Shown here in pieces: positions 43,672-54,798 of a stretch of 64,000 nucleotides of DNA. A program made the position numbers and the translations under genes. Under the pieces are notes generated by a model that was given only the letters and a program-made list of their open reading frames with translations, was not told the origin of the DNA and made no database searches. Within the stretch, counting starts at the first letter, position 1, and the number at the start of each line of letters is the position of its first letter. This stretch comes from Leguminivora glycinivorella (lineage: Eukaryota; Arthropoda; Insecta; Lepidoptera; Tortricidae): positions 21,606,641 to 21,670,640 of the forward strand of contig NC_062975.1 of assembly GCF_023078275.1 (NCBI RefSeq). Reading direction: 5' to 3'.

Positions 43672-44397
43672 TTTCATACAAACATCGAAAAACAAGTCGA
43701 TTGATAAATGAACGCCCCTGCAGCCGACACAAAGCCGATAGCTCCCTAAACCAAGTCGCCGAAAAATCCCGATCCCCGATAAAAACTTCCCGGACTCGAC
43801 AAAATAGTTTATCACCTCACTCCATCTAATTGAAGCTAACTAATTTTCCAGTTTGGTGAACGGTGAACGAATGATTGACCAGTTCAATCAGATCGGAGAG
43901 TACCGGGTCTGTGTTGCTATTGCACGTTGAGTACAGCCACTAGCTTCGAAATCTATTCTTAGTTGGGTTTCCATGGGTCAGTATAGTAGATGCAATTTTG
44001 AAGTAGAAAGAGGTCGCATGGGAAGACACTTTATGACGCCTAATAGGGTGATTGCTATAATGCTATGTTATGGGCCCACACAACTGTTCCCTCCTATATT
44101 TAGGCAGAAAGAAACAAGGCAACAGAAGTCCGTTTCTGTTAAAGAGTGGGCTAAGGGTAAAAGCTCCAAAATTGATGATTGCAATAACTAGTTATGAATT
44201 AAGCTATTAGCTGGCTCTAACGCACCAATATGGTAGAGCGATAGAGATATAACAATATGAGCGTAAGCGATTGTGACGTTGGCTAGGTTGTTAAAAATAT
44301 GATCATTTAGCTGTTCAATAGAAATTTGATTTACTTAATTTTAATCGATAAAATTTCAGATTTGATAAACTTGATCCGTCGGCAGCTGACAGCCTAA

Positions 44398-44515
44398 GTC
44401 CGTTTTCACATTATCCGATCCGATATCGGATGTCGGAAGGATCCAAGATGGCGCCTGTAATGCATGGAATATCGGTGCGACATCCGATATCGGATCGGAT
44501 AATGTGAAAACGCAC
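44398..44515. mobile_element. palindromic MITE (ATCCGATCCGATATCGGAT family)
   Basis: Duplicate of 41764-41881 with TAA at both edges. Confidence 0.85.
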
Positions 44516-44889
44516 TAACACTCCAAGGGCACAAAATTGAAAGCAAAGACATAGGATAAATGGCCACCAGCATAATTATAAATAAATCCGTATCCATCCA
44601 ACCATAGAATATTCTGTTTAGCTCGGTAAGCTTCGTGAATCCATGACCACAACTTGGCAAGTGAAGTAAAAAATTGATTACAGAAATCAATTCATTTGCG
44701 GCACCGTTTTTGTTGACACCTCGTACCCCGCTTTTTGTTGAGCGATCCATTTTGCCCAATGAGACCCGACACTGATTTTAATTAACCTTGGTGCTTTTTT
44801 CTTGGACCTAAGTAGGTACATAGCTGATACTATAGATAGACGAATAAGGCAAGAAGACCGACAACGTCGAGCCTGACTCTCTTGCCCGA

Positions 44890-45110
44890 ATCTCACTTCG
44901 GACACTGGCGATCAAATATATGAAAGAGGCGCGTTCCTACGGACACATTCTAAGCACGTATAGGTGAACGCGTACAATGCTTGCATGAGTGAAATATGAC
45001 AGGTCGATTGTTCGCATTTTTGACAGGCGGTAACTGTGAGGGTGGGCGGCACTTTCAGCGGGGAGCGGGAGTGGCCATACTGTACGATAGTACTCTTTAT
45101 TATACTGTGC
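44890..45110 (-). repeat. dispersed repeat family X, copy 5
   Basis: Duplicate of 42565-42790 with a deletion in the GGTAACTGTGAG...GGGTGGGCGG part. Confidence 0.8.
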
Positions 45111-46136
45111 CCGAGTGTAACAATGTAAGTTATTGTACCTTTTATGTAGAACATTTCAAAATCTATCTTTAAACTATTGGATCGATTTCTAAGTAGATAC
45201 CTAAGTACCTAAGAACCACAGCACAGCAGGCTTGTTGGCTGGTCTGGTGCTCGGCGAAAGGTAAGAATTGTGGTCTTGCCGCAAATTCGGCTGCAGAGGA
45301 CAGAGAGAAAGGCATGCCGTAACACCAACAATCCTCTTCCTCTGCAGCCCTACCAACGACGCTACAGTGGAGTGGAACGGCCCGAGAGAGTGCGCTTCGT
45401 AGAGTGCGCTTCGTTTTACATTATCGGATCTAGGACCGATATCTTACCAGACAGAAAATGGCGCACTACGTCAGAAACCGGTCGTTATTTATAGCCGCCC
45501 GCTTGTATAGTGAGAACCCGCCCAGCGGGTTCTCCGGCATCTGAGCAAATTTCACGAGTGCCCACCAGGAGGGTTCTTGGTTGCGAAAGTGTCAAGGACG
45601 CCAACTATGATTTTTTTCCTTTGAATTTCTTCCGACATCCGATACCGGATCGGGGTTATATGAAAACTCTCTAATACCAAAACTTCTTTACCTTTAGCAA
45701 AGACATATGTAAGGTCAGTGTGGAACATCGTCCTCGGGCCAGCCCGCACCTCCAACAAACCGACCATGGATGCCTCTCCTTTTCACCGTGAGAGCCTGAT
45801 GACCCAAGCAATGGTAGTAGGCCCCTCTACTAGGTCAGAAACGGGGGGGGGAGCAGGTTGCCAAACTTGCCTAAAACAAGCTAACTAATACACCTACACT
45901 TATCAGTCTTCTTGTTTGTAATTGATACCTAACTGTCGACGCTCAGGAATCATTAAAATAGAAAAGTAATTATCTGCGTAGATTGGTAACTGGGAAAATA
46001 TTTCATTTCGTTCTACACGTTTGAATTATGGGATTTATGGGAATTGAATTCTTTTTATAGACCTTCGAGGAATCATGAAACAAATATTTTTAAGTGGCAT
46101 TTTACACGAATGCCATAAACGACTAATGGAGGTAAG

Positions 46137-46678
46137 TCATAAAAAACGAGATCATCCTACAATGGATCAAGGGACACAGCGGATCCCGAGGTAATGATGC
46201 TGCAGACGAGCTAGCCAGACAGGGGTCGAGTGCGGGGGCCATTGGCCCAGAACCAATTCTCCCGATACCATTCAGCAAGGTACGCTCAATGCTACTATCA
46301 TATACAGGGAAACTACACACAGCACACTGGCTAAACCAGACTGGATGCAGGCAAGCGAAAATGGCCATGCCCAGCATCAGTGAAAAACTCACAAGAACGC
46401 TCCTTCAACTAGGGAAGGTCCGTCTGAGAATGGTAACCAGTGTCATAACAGGTCATGGACTATTTAACAAACATCTTTTCATAACAGGTGCTACGGACAG
46501 TCCCCTGTGCCGAGGGTGCATGGAGACAGAGGAAACAGCTGCTCACGTGGTGCTGGAGTGCAGCGGGGTGGCTCCATACAGGGCAAAATATCTCGGATCT
46601 CCGAGAGACCTCCCCGAGGTCCTACTCAACATCAAGGGTCTGGTAGGATTTCTCGAGGAGTTGGGATGGCAGGACTAG
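46137..46678 (+). pseudogene. LINE RNase H and C-terminal zinc-knuckle region, 5'-truncated
   Basis: A continuous frame opens with LQWIKGHSGSRGNDAADELA, the last RNase H motif with its His and Asp. It continues through RMVTSVITGHGLFNKHLF and ends with a Cys/His cluster (LCRGCMETEETAAHVVLEC) and a stop at 46678. RT and the N-terminal RNase H residues are absent. The order RNase H then CCHC-like tail is typical of I, R1 or LOA-like LINEs; the clade is not resolved. Confidence 0.85.
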
Positions 46679-46680
46679 CC

Positions 46681-47940
46681 AACCCCTCCCTCTTATCACG
46701 CAAAATAGGCGCTAGACGTCGAGTTGCGGAAAATCGCCCGTTCTACAATACAATACAAGTGGCATTTTATGAGTTTCGGGAAATGTGAGTAAGCCAGTGA
46801 AATTAATCCATAATTTAATCATACCTACCGACATTTGTTACAATTGCTAACGACTGTAATTTTTATGAAAACTTGCATGATGTTCCCAATAAACTTCCGT
46901 CTAATTGCAGTTTACAGTCTGCACCGGATTCTATTCTACGTTGGATAAAAAGCAAACTGACAACTTCGTTTGAGCGCGCCAACTTTAAAATTGAGTTTAA
47001 TTTATCTTAGAATCTTCTGCAAAATTATTGCAATGTACACAGAACAAATTGTAGGTAAGTGGAGCGACTCTTTCAACATTGTGCACTAGACTGCATACTT
47101 TGTCAAGATTCTAAACTGAATGTTTAATGCTACCGCAGAATCGGCTGGAAGAAAATGTAATACCCTGCAATTATATAAACGACCTGACGTCCTCATTCTG
47201 AAACGACGAATAACGTTATAAGGTTGGGTGTAGGTGAGCGTTTAATAAGCGAGAAACTCAAGAAGAATCGCTAGGTATACATATAAAGTAGGTAAATGTA
47301 TAATCAATGTTGGAGTGTGCTACTCGTAAATTGCAGTGTGGCACATTTTGCTTTGAAGATTGACTACGCCAATCACTTGAGAGCGCACCAGAAACACTCC
47401 GAACGGTAAATGCAGTCGCTGTGGTTGAAAAGATGAGGTATATTATATGTTACTGAGGTTATCACTTAGGACGTCGATTGAATCATATGGATGGTATACA
47501 GACGCTTATATTCGAACGTGGACGATAATGTTACTCGTTGACCACGAACGCTTCAAGCCGGTTCAAAACGCGAACACAAACTTCCGTGTGTAAAACGCTC
47601 CTCCTGCACCCAGCCTAAGCCTGCCGCGCTTACGACCTTCCACTCCCAGTACATCCTAGTTCCCCAGTGTCACTAATTACTGGCGGTACAAATTGAAGGC
47701 TTTGTAATGCAGACTCCGTGTCGCAGCGTGCATGAGTGACAACTACCTGCTTGTTTCATTACTGCGCGTATTTCATTTAAAGCTATTCATGCGAGGGTTG
47801 AGGTAGAACAATGTCGTTGGTTTGTAGGTTGAATGAATTTTTAAGGGCACTACAGGACGGATGTGGCACAGCATTTAAAAATAAGTCATGCAGTGCCAGT
47901 TAGCAGGATATATTCATAAAGTGACGCATGTATTGTATTC
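46681..47940. other. no recognisable feature
   Basis: Contains the probable 3' UTR of the LINE to about 46790 (ACAATACAATACAAGTGG) and then unassigned sequence. Confidence 0.5.
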
Positions 47941-47994
47941 CTAAAAGGCCGAACACATGAAACTGCGTAATTTCTAGTAAGTACCACTCTTTGC

Positions 47995-49067
47995 CAAACA
48001 CTCAAGACCTTAGGCATACCTGACAAGCTAGTCAGAATGACCAAAGTTGCCACTCAAGTAAGCAAAATGCGGGTTAGAGTGGGTAGCACCCTTACGGAGG
48101 AGTTTGATGTCGTTACAGGGCTCAAACAAGGCGATGCTCTTTCACCCTTGCTGTTCAACTTGATACTCGAGTACGTCATCCGAAAAGTCGTAGTGTATGA
48201 CGATGACGGGGGAGTTGAGTTGAACGGCCGACACAAAATAGTAGGATACGCCGACGATCTGGCCTTACTAGGTGAAACTAAAGAGCACGTTCAAAAAATG
48301 GCACAAGCTCTGGATGAGGAGGGTGGAAAAGTGGGGCTTAGAATCAGTCTGGAGAAGACGGAGTATCTACACATGCAAAGACGGAGAATGGTACGACGCC
48401 GAGACGGGATAACCATTAACGGGAACTGCTACAAGCGCGTATCATCATTCAAGTACCTCGGTTGCACGATAACTGACACCAACCAGAGAGAAGACGAAAT
48501 CGACATCCGTATCCAGAATGCCCTAAGATGCTCAGCAGCCCTTCACAAAATATTAACGTCCAAGCTCATCAGCAGAAGAACCAAGATCAGGATTTACAAG
48601 ACCGTGATAAGGCCGATCTTGGTATATGGATGCGAAGCTTGGACGTTGACCCTGAAGGAGGAGAATAAGCTCTTAGTGGCAGAGCGGAAGATCTTCAGAA
48701 AGATTTTAGGCCCTACGAGACGAGAGGATGGCTCTTGGAGAGTCAGGAAGAACTTGGAGGTGGAAGAGCTAGTGGGCGAGCCCAACGTCATCGGCGAGAG
48801 TAAAGCTTCTCGTCTGCGATGGCTCGGCCATGTGGAGAGGATGGGAGAGGATCGTGCGGCCAAAAGAGCTCACTTGTGGCGATCTACTGAAAAACGGCCG
48901 GTCGGAAGGCCCAGGTACCGATGGATCGACGAGGTCCAGAAAGACCTGCGTGACCTTCAAGTGACTGAGTGGCATCAGATTGCACAGGATAGGAGCGAAT
49001 GGCGGAATCTAGTGTCGGAGGCCAAGATCCACTTCGGGTCGCTGAGCCATCGCAGTAAGTAAGTAAG
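47995..49067 (+). pseudogene. RTE-type LINE reverse transcriptase, 5'-truncated
   Basis: An open frame of more than 350 codons in from the truncation point, TAA at 49060-49062. Motifs: GLKQGDALSPLLFNL (RT motif B), YADD (48247-48258, catalytic Asp pair), FKYLGCTITD (motif D/E), RIYKTVIRPILVYGCEAWTL, GHVERMGEDRAAKR, and a basic tail. The YADD core and the downstream Trp/Arg-rich region fit RTE-type RT. The endonuclease and the first RT blocks are absent. The 3' end has the short AGTAAGTAAG repeats usual for RTE. TACCACTCTTTGC at 47982-47994 and 51035-51047 is the target duplication. Confidence 0.92.
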
Positions 49068-49069
49068 TA

Positions 49070-51034
49070 GGGTGGTTTAGCCGGTTATCCGACCACCTCT
49101 GGTTGTCGGCCACCACGCAGTTAATCTACAATAACATGACAACTATATAGTATTTCTTCAAAAAATGAGGGTAGATACATAAAGTCACTTGATATTGACA
49201 TGTCCTACATTTATTTTCTTGGTGACGTATTGATTCGCTCGTCAGTGTACGGAAGCAATTTGAGCAGTGTGAATGGTGGACAAATTTTATAAAAAAAATT
49301 AGGATACAACATTTTTTAGAGGTATGTAAACATATTGTTTTCGTGGCTTTGAGACCATTGTTGAGGTTAAAGTAGATTGTGAATAAGTTGAACTCATGTT
49401 ATTTCAATTTAAATGTTCAAAATATGTAATATAATTAAATTAAATTGGGTGGTCGGGTATCTAAATGCAATTTTACAAAGATATTTAGTTGTCGGCCCCC
49501 CGGCCGAGAACGGACTTGAAGGACGTCATTTTTAATCGATTGTCTTTCCTATATTATTAGAGCAAATAAAATAAATACTTCAAAAAACACTTATTTTGAA
49601 CAAAATTGATATTGCATTTAACAGCCGGCCACATGCTTTCTTGGAAATAATTGGTTAAAGTCTGATTTATTTTTTGAAATATTTGGCGGCCGAGAACAGG
49701 CATTTTTAAAGTTGATTGTCGGCCTAGCCAATTTATGACGGCCGAGAAACAAATAATTTTAATTTAGTTGTCGGCCCTACAATATATTCTCGACCCAGAT
49801 TCAAAATAATTTGTCTTTGGGGGTCAATTAATTGCGTTGTTTGTAAGGATTATTTAAAAAAAAATGCATTTATTTATTAATAAATACAATAATATCCAAT
49901 AGCAACACAACTTGTTCTTAGGTAATTATTATACTATTTATTATACTATACATTTTTGGCGAAAAGGGAGTTATAGACGAATCGTTCTCCCAAGGGAGTT
50001 ATAAAATTTTTAGTGCCTTAATTTAACTTTTTTTATAGTTTTTATATATTTTTCATATAACAAGTGTGCTGAAAAACATTGTGTGTAACTCGGGACGTAA
50101 AAATATTGTAAACTAGAGGGTTTAAATCGCTCCGGTAGGCCGTCGCTATTTAACTTACTCTCGTTAGCAATATTCAACTTCCGAGGTACCAACAATTAAT
50201 TATTTTCAAGCCGGTTATTTCTGTTAAATATTTGTAGGTATGTCTATTTACATAAAGTTATTTTTTTTTAGCAAACTAATGATATGGCTGATAAGGAAGA
50301 TGGTAAGAGTGATGCAATCCCAGGAGTCAGCAAAGAATATAACTTACAAAATTCTAATCGAATGCTCCAAAAGGAAGATTGCGCCCTGAGTAGCAGTGAA
50401 GAAGAATTTTCGTTATTTTAATATTTTCAGTCGACGGGACGGCTTATGAGTCTTGTTTTTACGAAAGTTACTGCTGTCTGACCTCCCCTTTTTTACGTCG
50501 ACTCCTGTCTTAACGAAATTTTCTGTCGACAAAAAATATATTATTATGTAATAATAAGTATTTCCTATATTTGTTCCATACAAACTATTGACATGAGCCG
50601 TAGCCTAAGGATGCCAGCAAATTCAGCGTGTCAAATGGACGTTACGGACCATTATAAACCTCATTAAATGTAAAATATTACTAAAAATACATTGTGACAT
50701 TGACTATTACTTGTTTTATTCCAAAATAAATCCTGTTAGTTCTGACATAAGATTCATTTTAAAACCCTAATAACAGTGGCCGACAACTAACTAAACAAGC
50801 GGCCGAGAACCAAAAGAAGTGGTCGACAACCGGCTAAATTGCTACTTTTTCATATTCGGAGCTATATAAAGAAAACTAAGTTAGTTAGTCATAATTTTTT
50901 ATACCAAAAGGAAACTGTATTAAACTCTTTGCCTAAAAATCATACAATGAGAAAATTTTGTCGAATATGTTGTACAGAAAATCCATTTGAATGCGTAGTT
51001 TTGCTAAACTGGCCGACAACCGGCTAATTCACCC
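49070..51034. mobile_element. 1,965-bp unclassified DNA element, TA duplication, subterminal repeats
   Basis: TA at 49068-49069 and 51035-51036. Ends GGGTGGTTTAGCCGGTTATC and the inverse GGGTGAATTAGCCGGTTGTC. TTGTCGGCC motifs near 49103, 49489, 49716 and 49770 are mirrored as GGCCGACAA at 50778 and 51011, with GGCCGAGAAC motifs interspersed at 49502, 49688 and 50801. Only a small acidic open frame is inside. It inserted exactly between the RTE tail and its target duplication. Confidence 0.82.
50284..50421 (+). CDS. small acidic open frame in the TA element (unknown)
   Basis: 45 codons, starting MADKEDGKSDAIPGVS and ending SSSEEEFSLF. It lies 13 bases after a strong splice-acceptor-like run (TTTTTTTTAG at about 50262-50271). 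It could be a first coding exon of a lost transposase. No family is recognised. Confidence 0.3.
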   Translation: MADKEDGKSDAIPGVSKEYNLQNSNRMLQKEDCALSSSEEEFSLF

Positions 51035-51116
51035 TACCACTCTTTGCAATTACGGGGTTGAAATAAAACGAAGTTGGTATTGCAGTGACGGGTTGCTATT
51101 TGCTAACCCATCGTCC

Positions 51117-51268
51117 ATAAGTACAGTAAACGGCCATGAAGAATGCACATCGGCTTTTCGCCTTCGAGAGCGTTGTCTCTTTCTTGCACATGTGACGTTA
51201 ATTGTCTCTTTCCAAAGACCAATGTGCATTCTTTATGGCCTTTTACTGTACCTAGATACCACAATTGA
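51117..51268. mobile_element. palindromic MITE (TACAGTAAAMGGCCATRAAG)
   Basis: Left AAGTACAGTAAACGGCCATG pairs with right AGGCC..TTTTACTGTACC; both arms include AGAATGCACAT. Confidence 0.7.
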
Positions 51269-51719
51269 AACCATAACCTAATCAACATCTGTGACGCCCA
51301 CGGGAGGGAAGGGGTGGTAAAATTATTCGGTGGTGATTAGGATCGCTATCATATGTTAGTAGCGTTAGTACCTAATGTAAATTGATTTTGTTATCCGTTT
51401 CTTCTTTAGAACTTTTGGGTTTTAAAATCACAAAGAACAAATCTTGAGACAGAGAAACAAGCTATGTTGGCGCCAAATATGCAACCCTGTAACAGACGCC
51501 AACCTGCAATTTCAGGCATAATAAAATGACGGCGCAATTCGCTAGCGAGAGCACTAACTACCAAAATAGCAGTACGAATTAACATGGCTCTGCTTACCTA
51601 CACATCGGGAACCGGCTTCATCAATGATTCCCCAGCGCATACGTTGCCAGCCAAACTGCAATCTATGGATAATGTATGAGCGTGCATTAGAGATACGTCA
51701 GGTTAGCCTTTAACGCTAA

Positions 51720-51864
51720 CGGCCCAGCCACGACATTGGGCTAAGCGCGGCAGCGATGAGCGGCGGCCATACATTGGAGCGAGACACAGCGATGGGACTT
51801 TTCATTCGCACGTATGGCTGCCGCTCACCGCTGTCGCGCTTAGACCAATGTCGTGGCTGGGCCG
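51720..51864. mobile_element. 145-bp palindromic MITE, TAA duplication
   Basis: TAA at 51717-51719 and 51865-51867. Ends CGGCCCAGCCACGACATTGG and inverse; complete relative of 9703-9855. Confidence 0.88.
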
Positions 51865-51997
51865 TAAGGGCGTGTTGTGCTGCGGCAGTCTGGCCAAAAA
51901 GAGAAGAAATTAAAAAAGTGGCAACATTATAGTATCATCCCTTTCAAATCAATGTCTGGTGCCGCGTCTCACGGCCGCTGCTGTTACACAGGCAACA

Positions 51998-52080
51998 CAA
52001 TTGCCAGCAATTCACATACAATTGCCGCTGGAGCAAACGCGGCAATGGTATGTGAATTTCTGGCAATTGTATTACCCGGG
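51998..52080. mobile_element. short palindromic MITE or hairpin
   Basis: ACAATTGCCAGCAATTCACA with ATTGCCGC pairs with its inverse ending TTTCTGGCAATTGT. Confidence 0.65.
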
Positions 52081-52244
52081 TAAGAGCACCTTAACGCGTC
52101 CAGTCACCGGCAATACATTATAATGATTCGAATGCTGCGAAAATATGTGTCACGCTCTTATGGGCCTATAGATTCGACCGTGTCAGACATTTTTGCGGCT
52201 ATCATTGTAACATATTATTGCTGGTGACGCGCGTCTGTAGAGGC

Positions 52245-52395
52245 TGGCGTACTTACGTCGAATCGAGTCCTTCATACATTTACTATGAACGGTGAATTCA
52301 ATTCGACGCGTCGCCAATGTGAGCAGTTTCATAGTAAATGCAGGCGATTTTTTTTAATTCGACTCGACGAGCCTAGTGGACGCCAGCTTTAGCGG
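52245..52395. mobile_element. palindromic MITE (GCTGGCGTCCACTAGGCTCG)
   Basis: GGCTGGCGTACTTACGTCGA and the inverse of AGCTGGCGTCCACTAGGCTC frame a core with ATACATTTACTATGAAC and its inverse. Confidence 0.6.
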
Positions 52396-52424
52396 ACGCC
52401 CGCTCTAATTTAAAATTACTCCTG

Positions 52425-52520
52425 ACATGCAAGCATGGTTGCGCGATAAATGATAAAACTTGGATAAAACATCAGACTGTCCCTATCGCACTATTTGTAA
52501 GTGCGATAGGGGCGGCCTCA
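52425..52520. repeat. half copy of a hairpin MITE (CCCTATCGCAC loop)
   Basis: Shares GCGCGATAAATGATAAAAC and the CCCTATCGCACTATTTGTAA hairpin with 58741-58856; the outer right arm is missing. Confidence 0.7.
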
Positions 52521-53984
52521 GTGCTGTATTTGTTTAACCCTTAAACTACATCTACGATGTATTTTCTACAAAACCTATATTTCAAAACGAACTATACATC
52601 AATAAAACACATTTCGTTCAGTCAACCCTTTTTAATAAATCAGTTATTAGTTCACACAGTACAAAATACACAATATTCATATAAAATACATTTGCTCGCT
52701 AATTAGCTAACTTATTATTAATATAAAATACATTTAGTCCGCATAATCTAGTTGAATGTTTAATCAAACAGATCGACTTCGGCATCCGACCGACATTTGC
52801 ATTTTAATGCCAAAACCAATGCAACGGTAATATATGCATAAATAATTAGGTATCGGATAAATGGTTGATATCAATTTAATTAATATAGTAACACTAATAC
52901 AAATCGTTCATATCTGATTTATATTCGACATGGATTTGTATAACAAGTACTGTTTGCGTTTCCTCTAAAGTTCCCATTTTTAAAAGGACATTTTACTATA
53001 TGTACTTAGGAAATATGTAGATGTTTCAGAGATTTTCTATGAGGAAAAAAATGCTATTGGTTTTTTTTTTATCGGAAAATTAAGTCTAGGTACTTTTGGT
53101 TCTGGTTGGGCGAAATATAAACATTTTACGCGATTGTCCTGTTTTAGTCCTAAAAAATATGAGTGCAAATAGTGTTATTAATCAATATATTCTGGTCTTA
53201 TTTAGAATCAGTAGCTACACGAAAGTTTCTTGAAGAAGAAAACAGTCGGTAGCCTTTCTGTCTCGACGAAAGCAAAATACTCTTGTGCACACATTCTTAC
53301 TTTACCATCGGCAAAATAAGAGTGAGCTTAGTTTTAGTAATAGTTTCGCTAACGGCAATTTTTCCCCATAGTTATGTCTTAGAAACATATAATATGTGTA
53401 TAATTTGTTTTTATATAAGCAAATCATATTTGAGCCTAATACGTCAGAAAATCATTATTTCCACATCCATAAAAAATCCACACAACCATACAATTGTACA
53501 TTTTAATTAAACAGTAGGTAAGGCAAGACAAAATGTTGTAAAAAGTATAATGGACACTAATTTTAAACAGGCACATTATATTAGAAGTTAGTTATTGTCA
53601 GTAGTATTTTTGTAATCATATTATAACAAACATTATAGCGTATACTAAATACAATAATAATTATACAATTTACTACATTTAATAAGGTACATATCAAACT
53701 TCCATATTATAAAACTAAAAAAAATACAGTCATCATAGAAATTCCACAATTTCAGTAAAAAATACATCAGCCAAGCTATGTAATAAGCAAACGAATTAAA
53801 AATATTAAAGCTACGAATATTTTCTCAGTAAACAACGAAATCTAAATATGCTTTAGTCTAAATGCTTACAAATTAAAATAAGACTAAAAATAAAATTCTT
53901 AATAATTACCGTAACGCTCCGTTACAAATGAAGGTCGCCTTAAAGCTTATAAAAATCAAGTTTATGACCAACACTAGCTGTTAT
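52521..53984. other. AT-rich, no recognisable feature
   Basis: No open frame with a recognisable domain and no repeat matches. Confidence 0.55.
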
Positions 53985-54280
53985 AAACGTTATATAACAT
54001 TTATAACAGCCCAGTGCGGGAGCACCATTACTTGGGCCATTTTTTTTGTAAGTTGTTTTTTATTTGGAATTTTTTATGTGGTTTGCACTAAGAATGCGAG
54101 CTTTTTCAATCCTAATAGGAGAAAAAAAAGTGTCCCGAGGTTTATTTCCCATTCTGTTACCATTTTTTCATAAATTTTGTAGGGCGGTAACGGAATGGTT
54201 TGAAAAATGTATGGAAGGGACATGTCTTGGGACATTTTTTTTCTCCTATCAGGATCGAAAGATCTCGGGATTCTGAGTAT
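53980..54280. repeat. two nested palindromic pieces
   Basis: CTGTTATAAACGTTATATAA..TTATAACAG at 53980-54010. AATCCTAATAGGAGAAAAAA at about 54106 pairs with TTTTTTCTCCTATCAGGAT at about 54235. Short open frames here follow from the palindrome. Confidence 0.6.
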
Positions 54281-54798
54281 GAATCATGTAAAAAATACCC
54301 ATGTTACAAAAAAGTGGGGTGGACAAGTTTAAAAAAAATGGCCCACTTACTTGCGTTGTGTCTCCTGATTATTATCATTATCACTATTTCAGCGAAATCA
54401 AACTACTTTTTTCTTACAATGTTCGAATATAGAACAATAGGTTCTTTTTTTTAATATATGAAATGCATACTTACAATTGTGTTACAGTCTGAATGTGGAA
54501 GTCACATCCTATACAAAACTTAGCTCGCATATTTTCTTTTGAACACGCGCCCGTTCAACTCTGAAACAAACGGAAGACTTGAAACATTACTCGTATTACT
54601 TGTAAGTCAGTCCAAGTCACTTTATACGATTTGAAGCTGACATGAATATGGGGTATTAGCAATGTGTTTGTTGTTGACTTTCCGACATTTGCGATTTAGA
54701 TATGTGTTCCGTGAATATGGCATATGCAACTTTAAGGAAATATCAATAACTCGCAAAACCAACGGAAAATAGTTTAAATGAGACTATATTTTGTTTTA

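Larger units (their letters stand above)
43672..45981 (+). repeat. segmental duplication, copy 2
   Basis: Counterpart of 40519-43219. It lacks the P-type element and SINE B. It has its own unique middle part at 45115-45720, including the GAGAACCCGC hairpin repeat (45445-45595). Confidence 0.9.
47943..51110 (-). repeat. old LINE 3' end, split by nested insertions
   Basis: 47943-47994 and 51035-51110 join into one minus-strand copy of the 24620-24880 family (CACATGAAACT..TACCACTCTTTGC then AACGAAGTTGGTATTGCAGTG). TACCACTCTTTGC is present at both breakpoints. Confidence 0.8.

Noticed and set aside
48054..48975. Minus-strand open frames overlapping the RTE
   Set aside because: They are antisense shadows of the RT frame.
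54064..54454. Two overlapping frames with hydrophobic stretches as a membrane protein
   Set aside because: They overlap palindromic sequence in two frames and show no conserved domain or consistent start.
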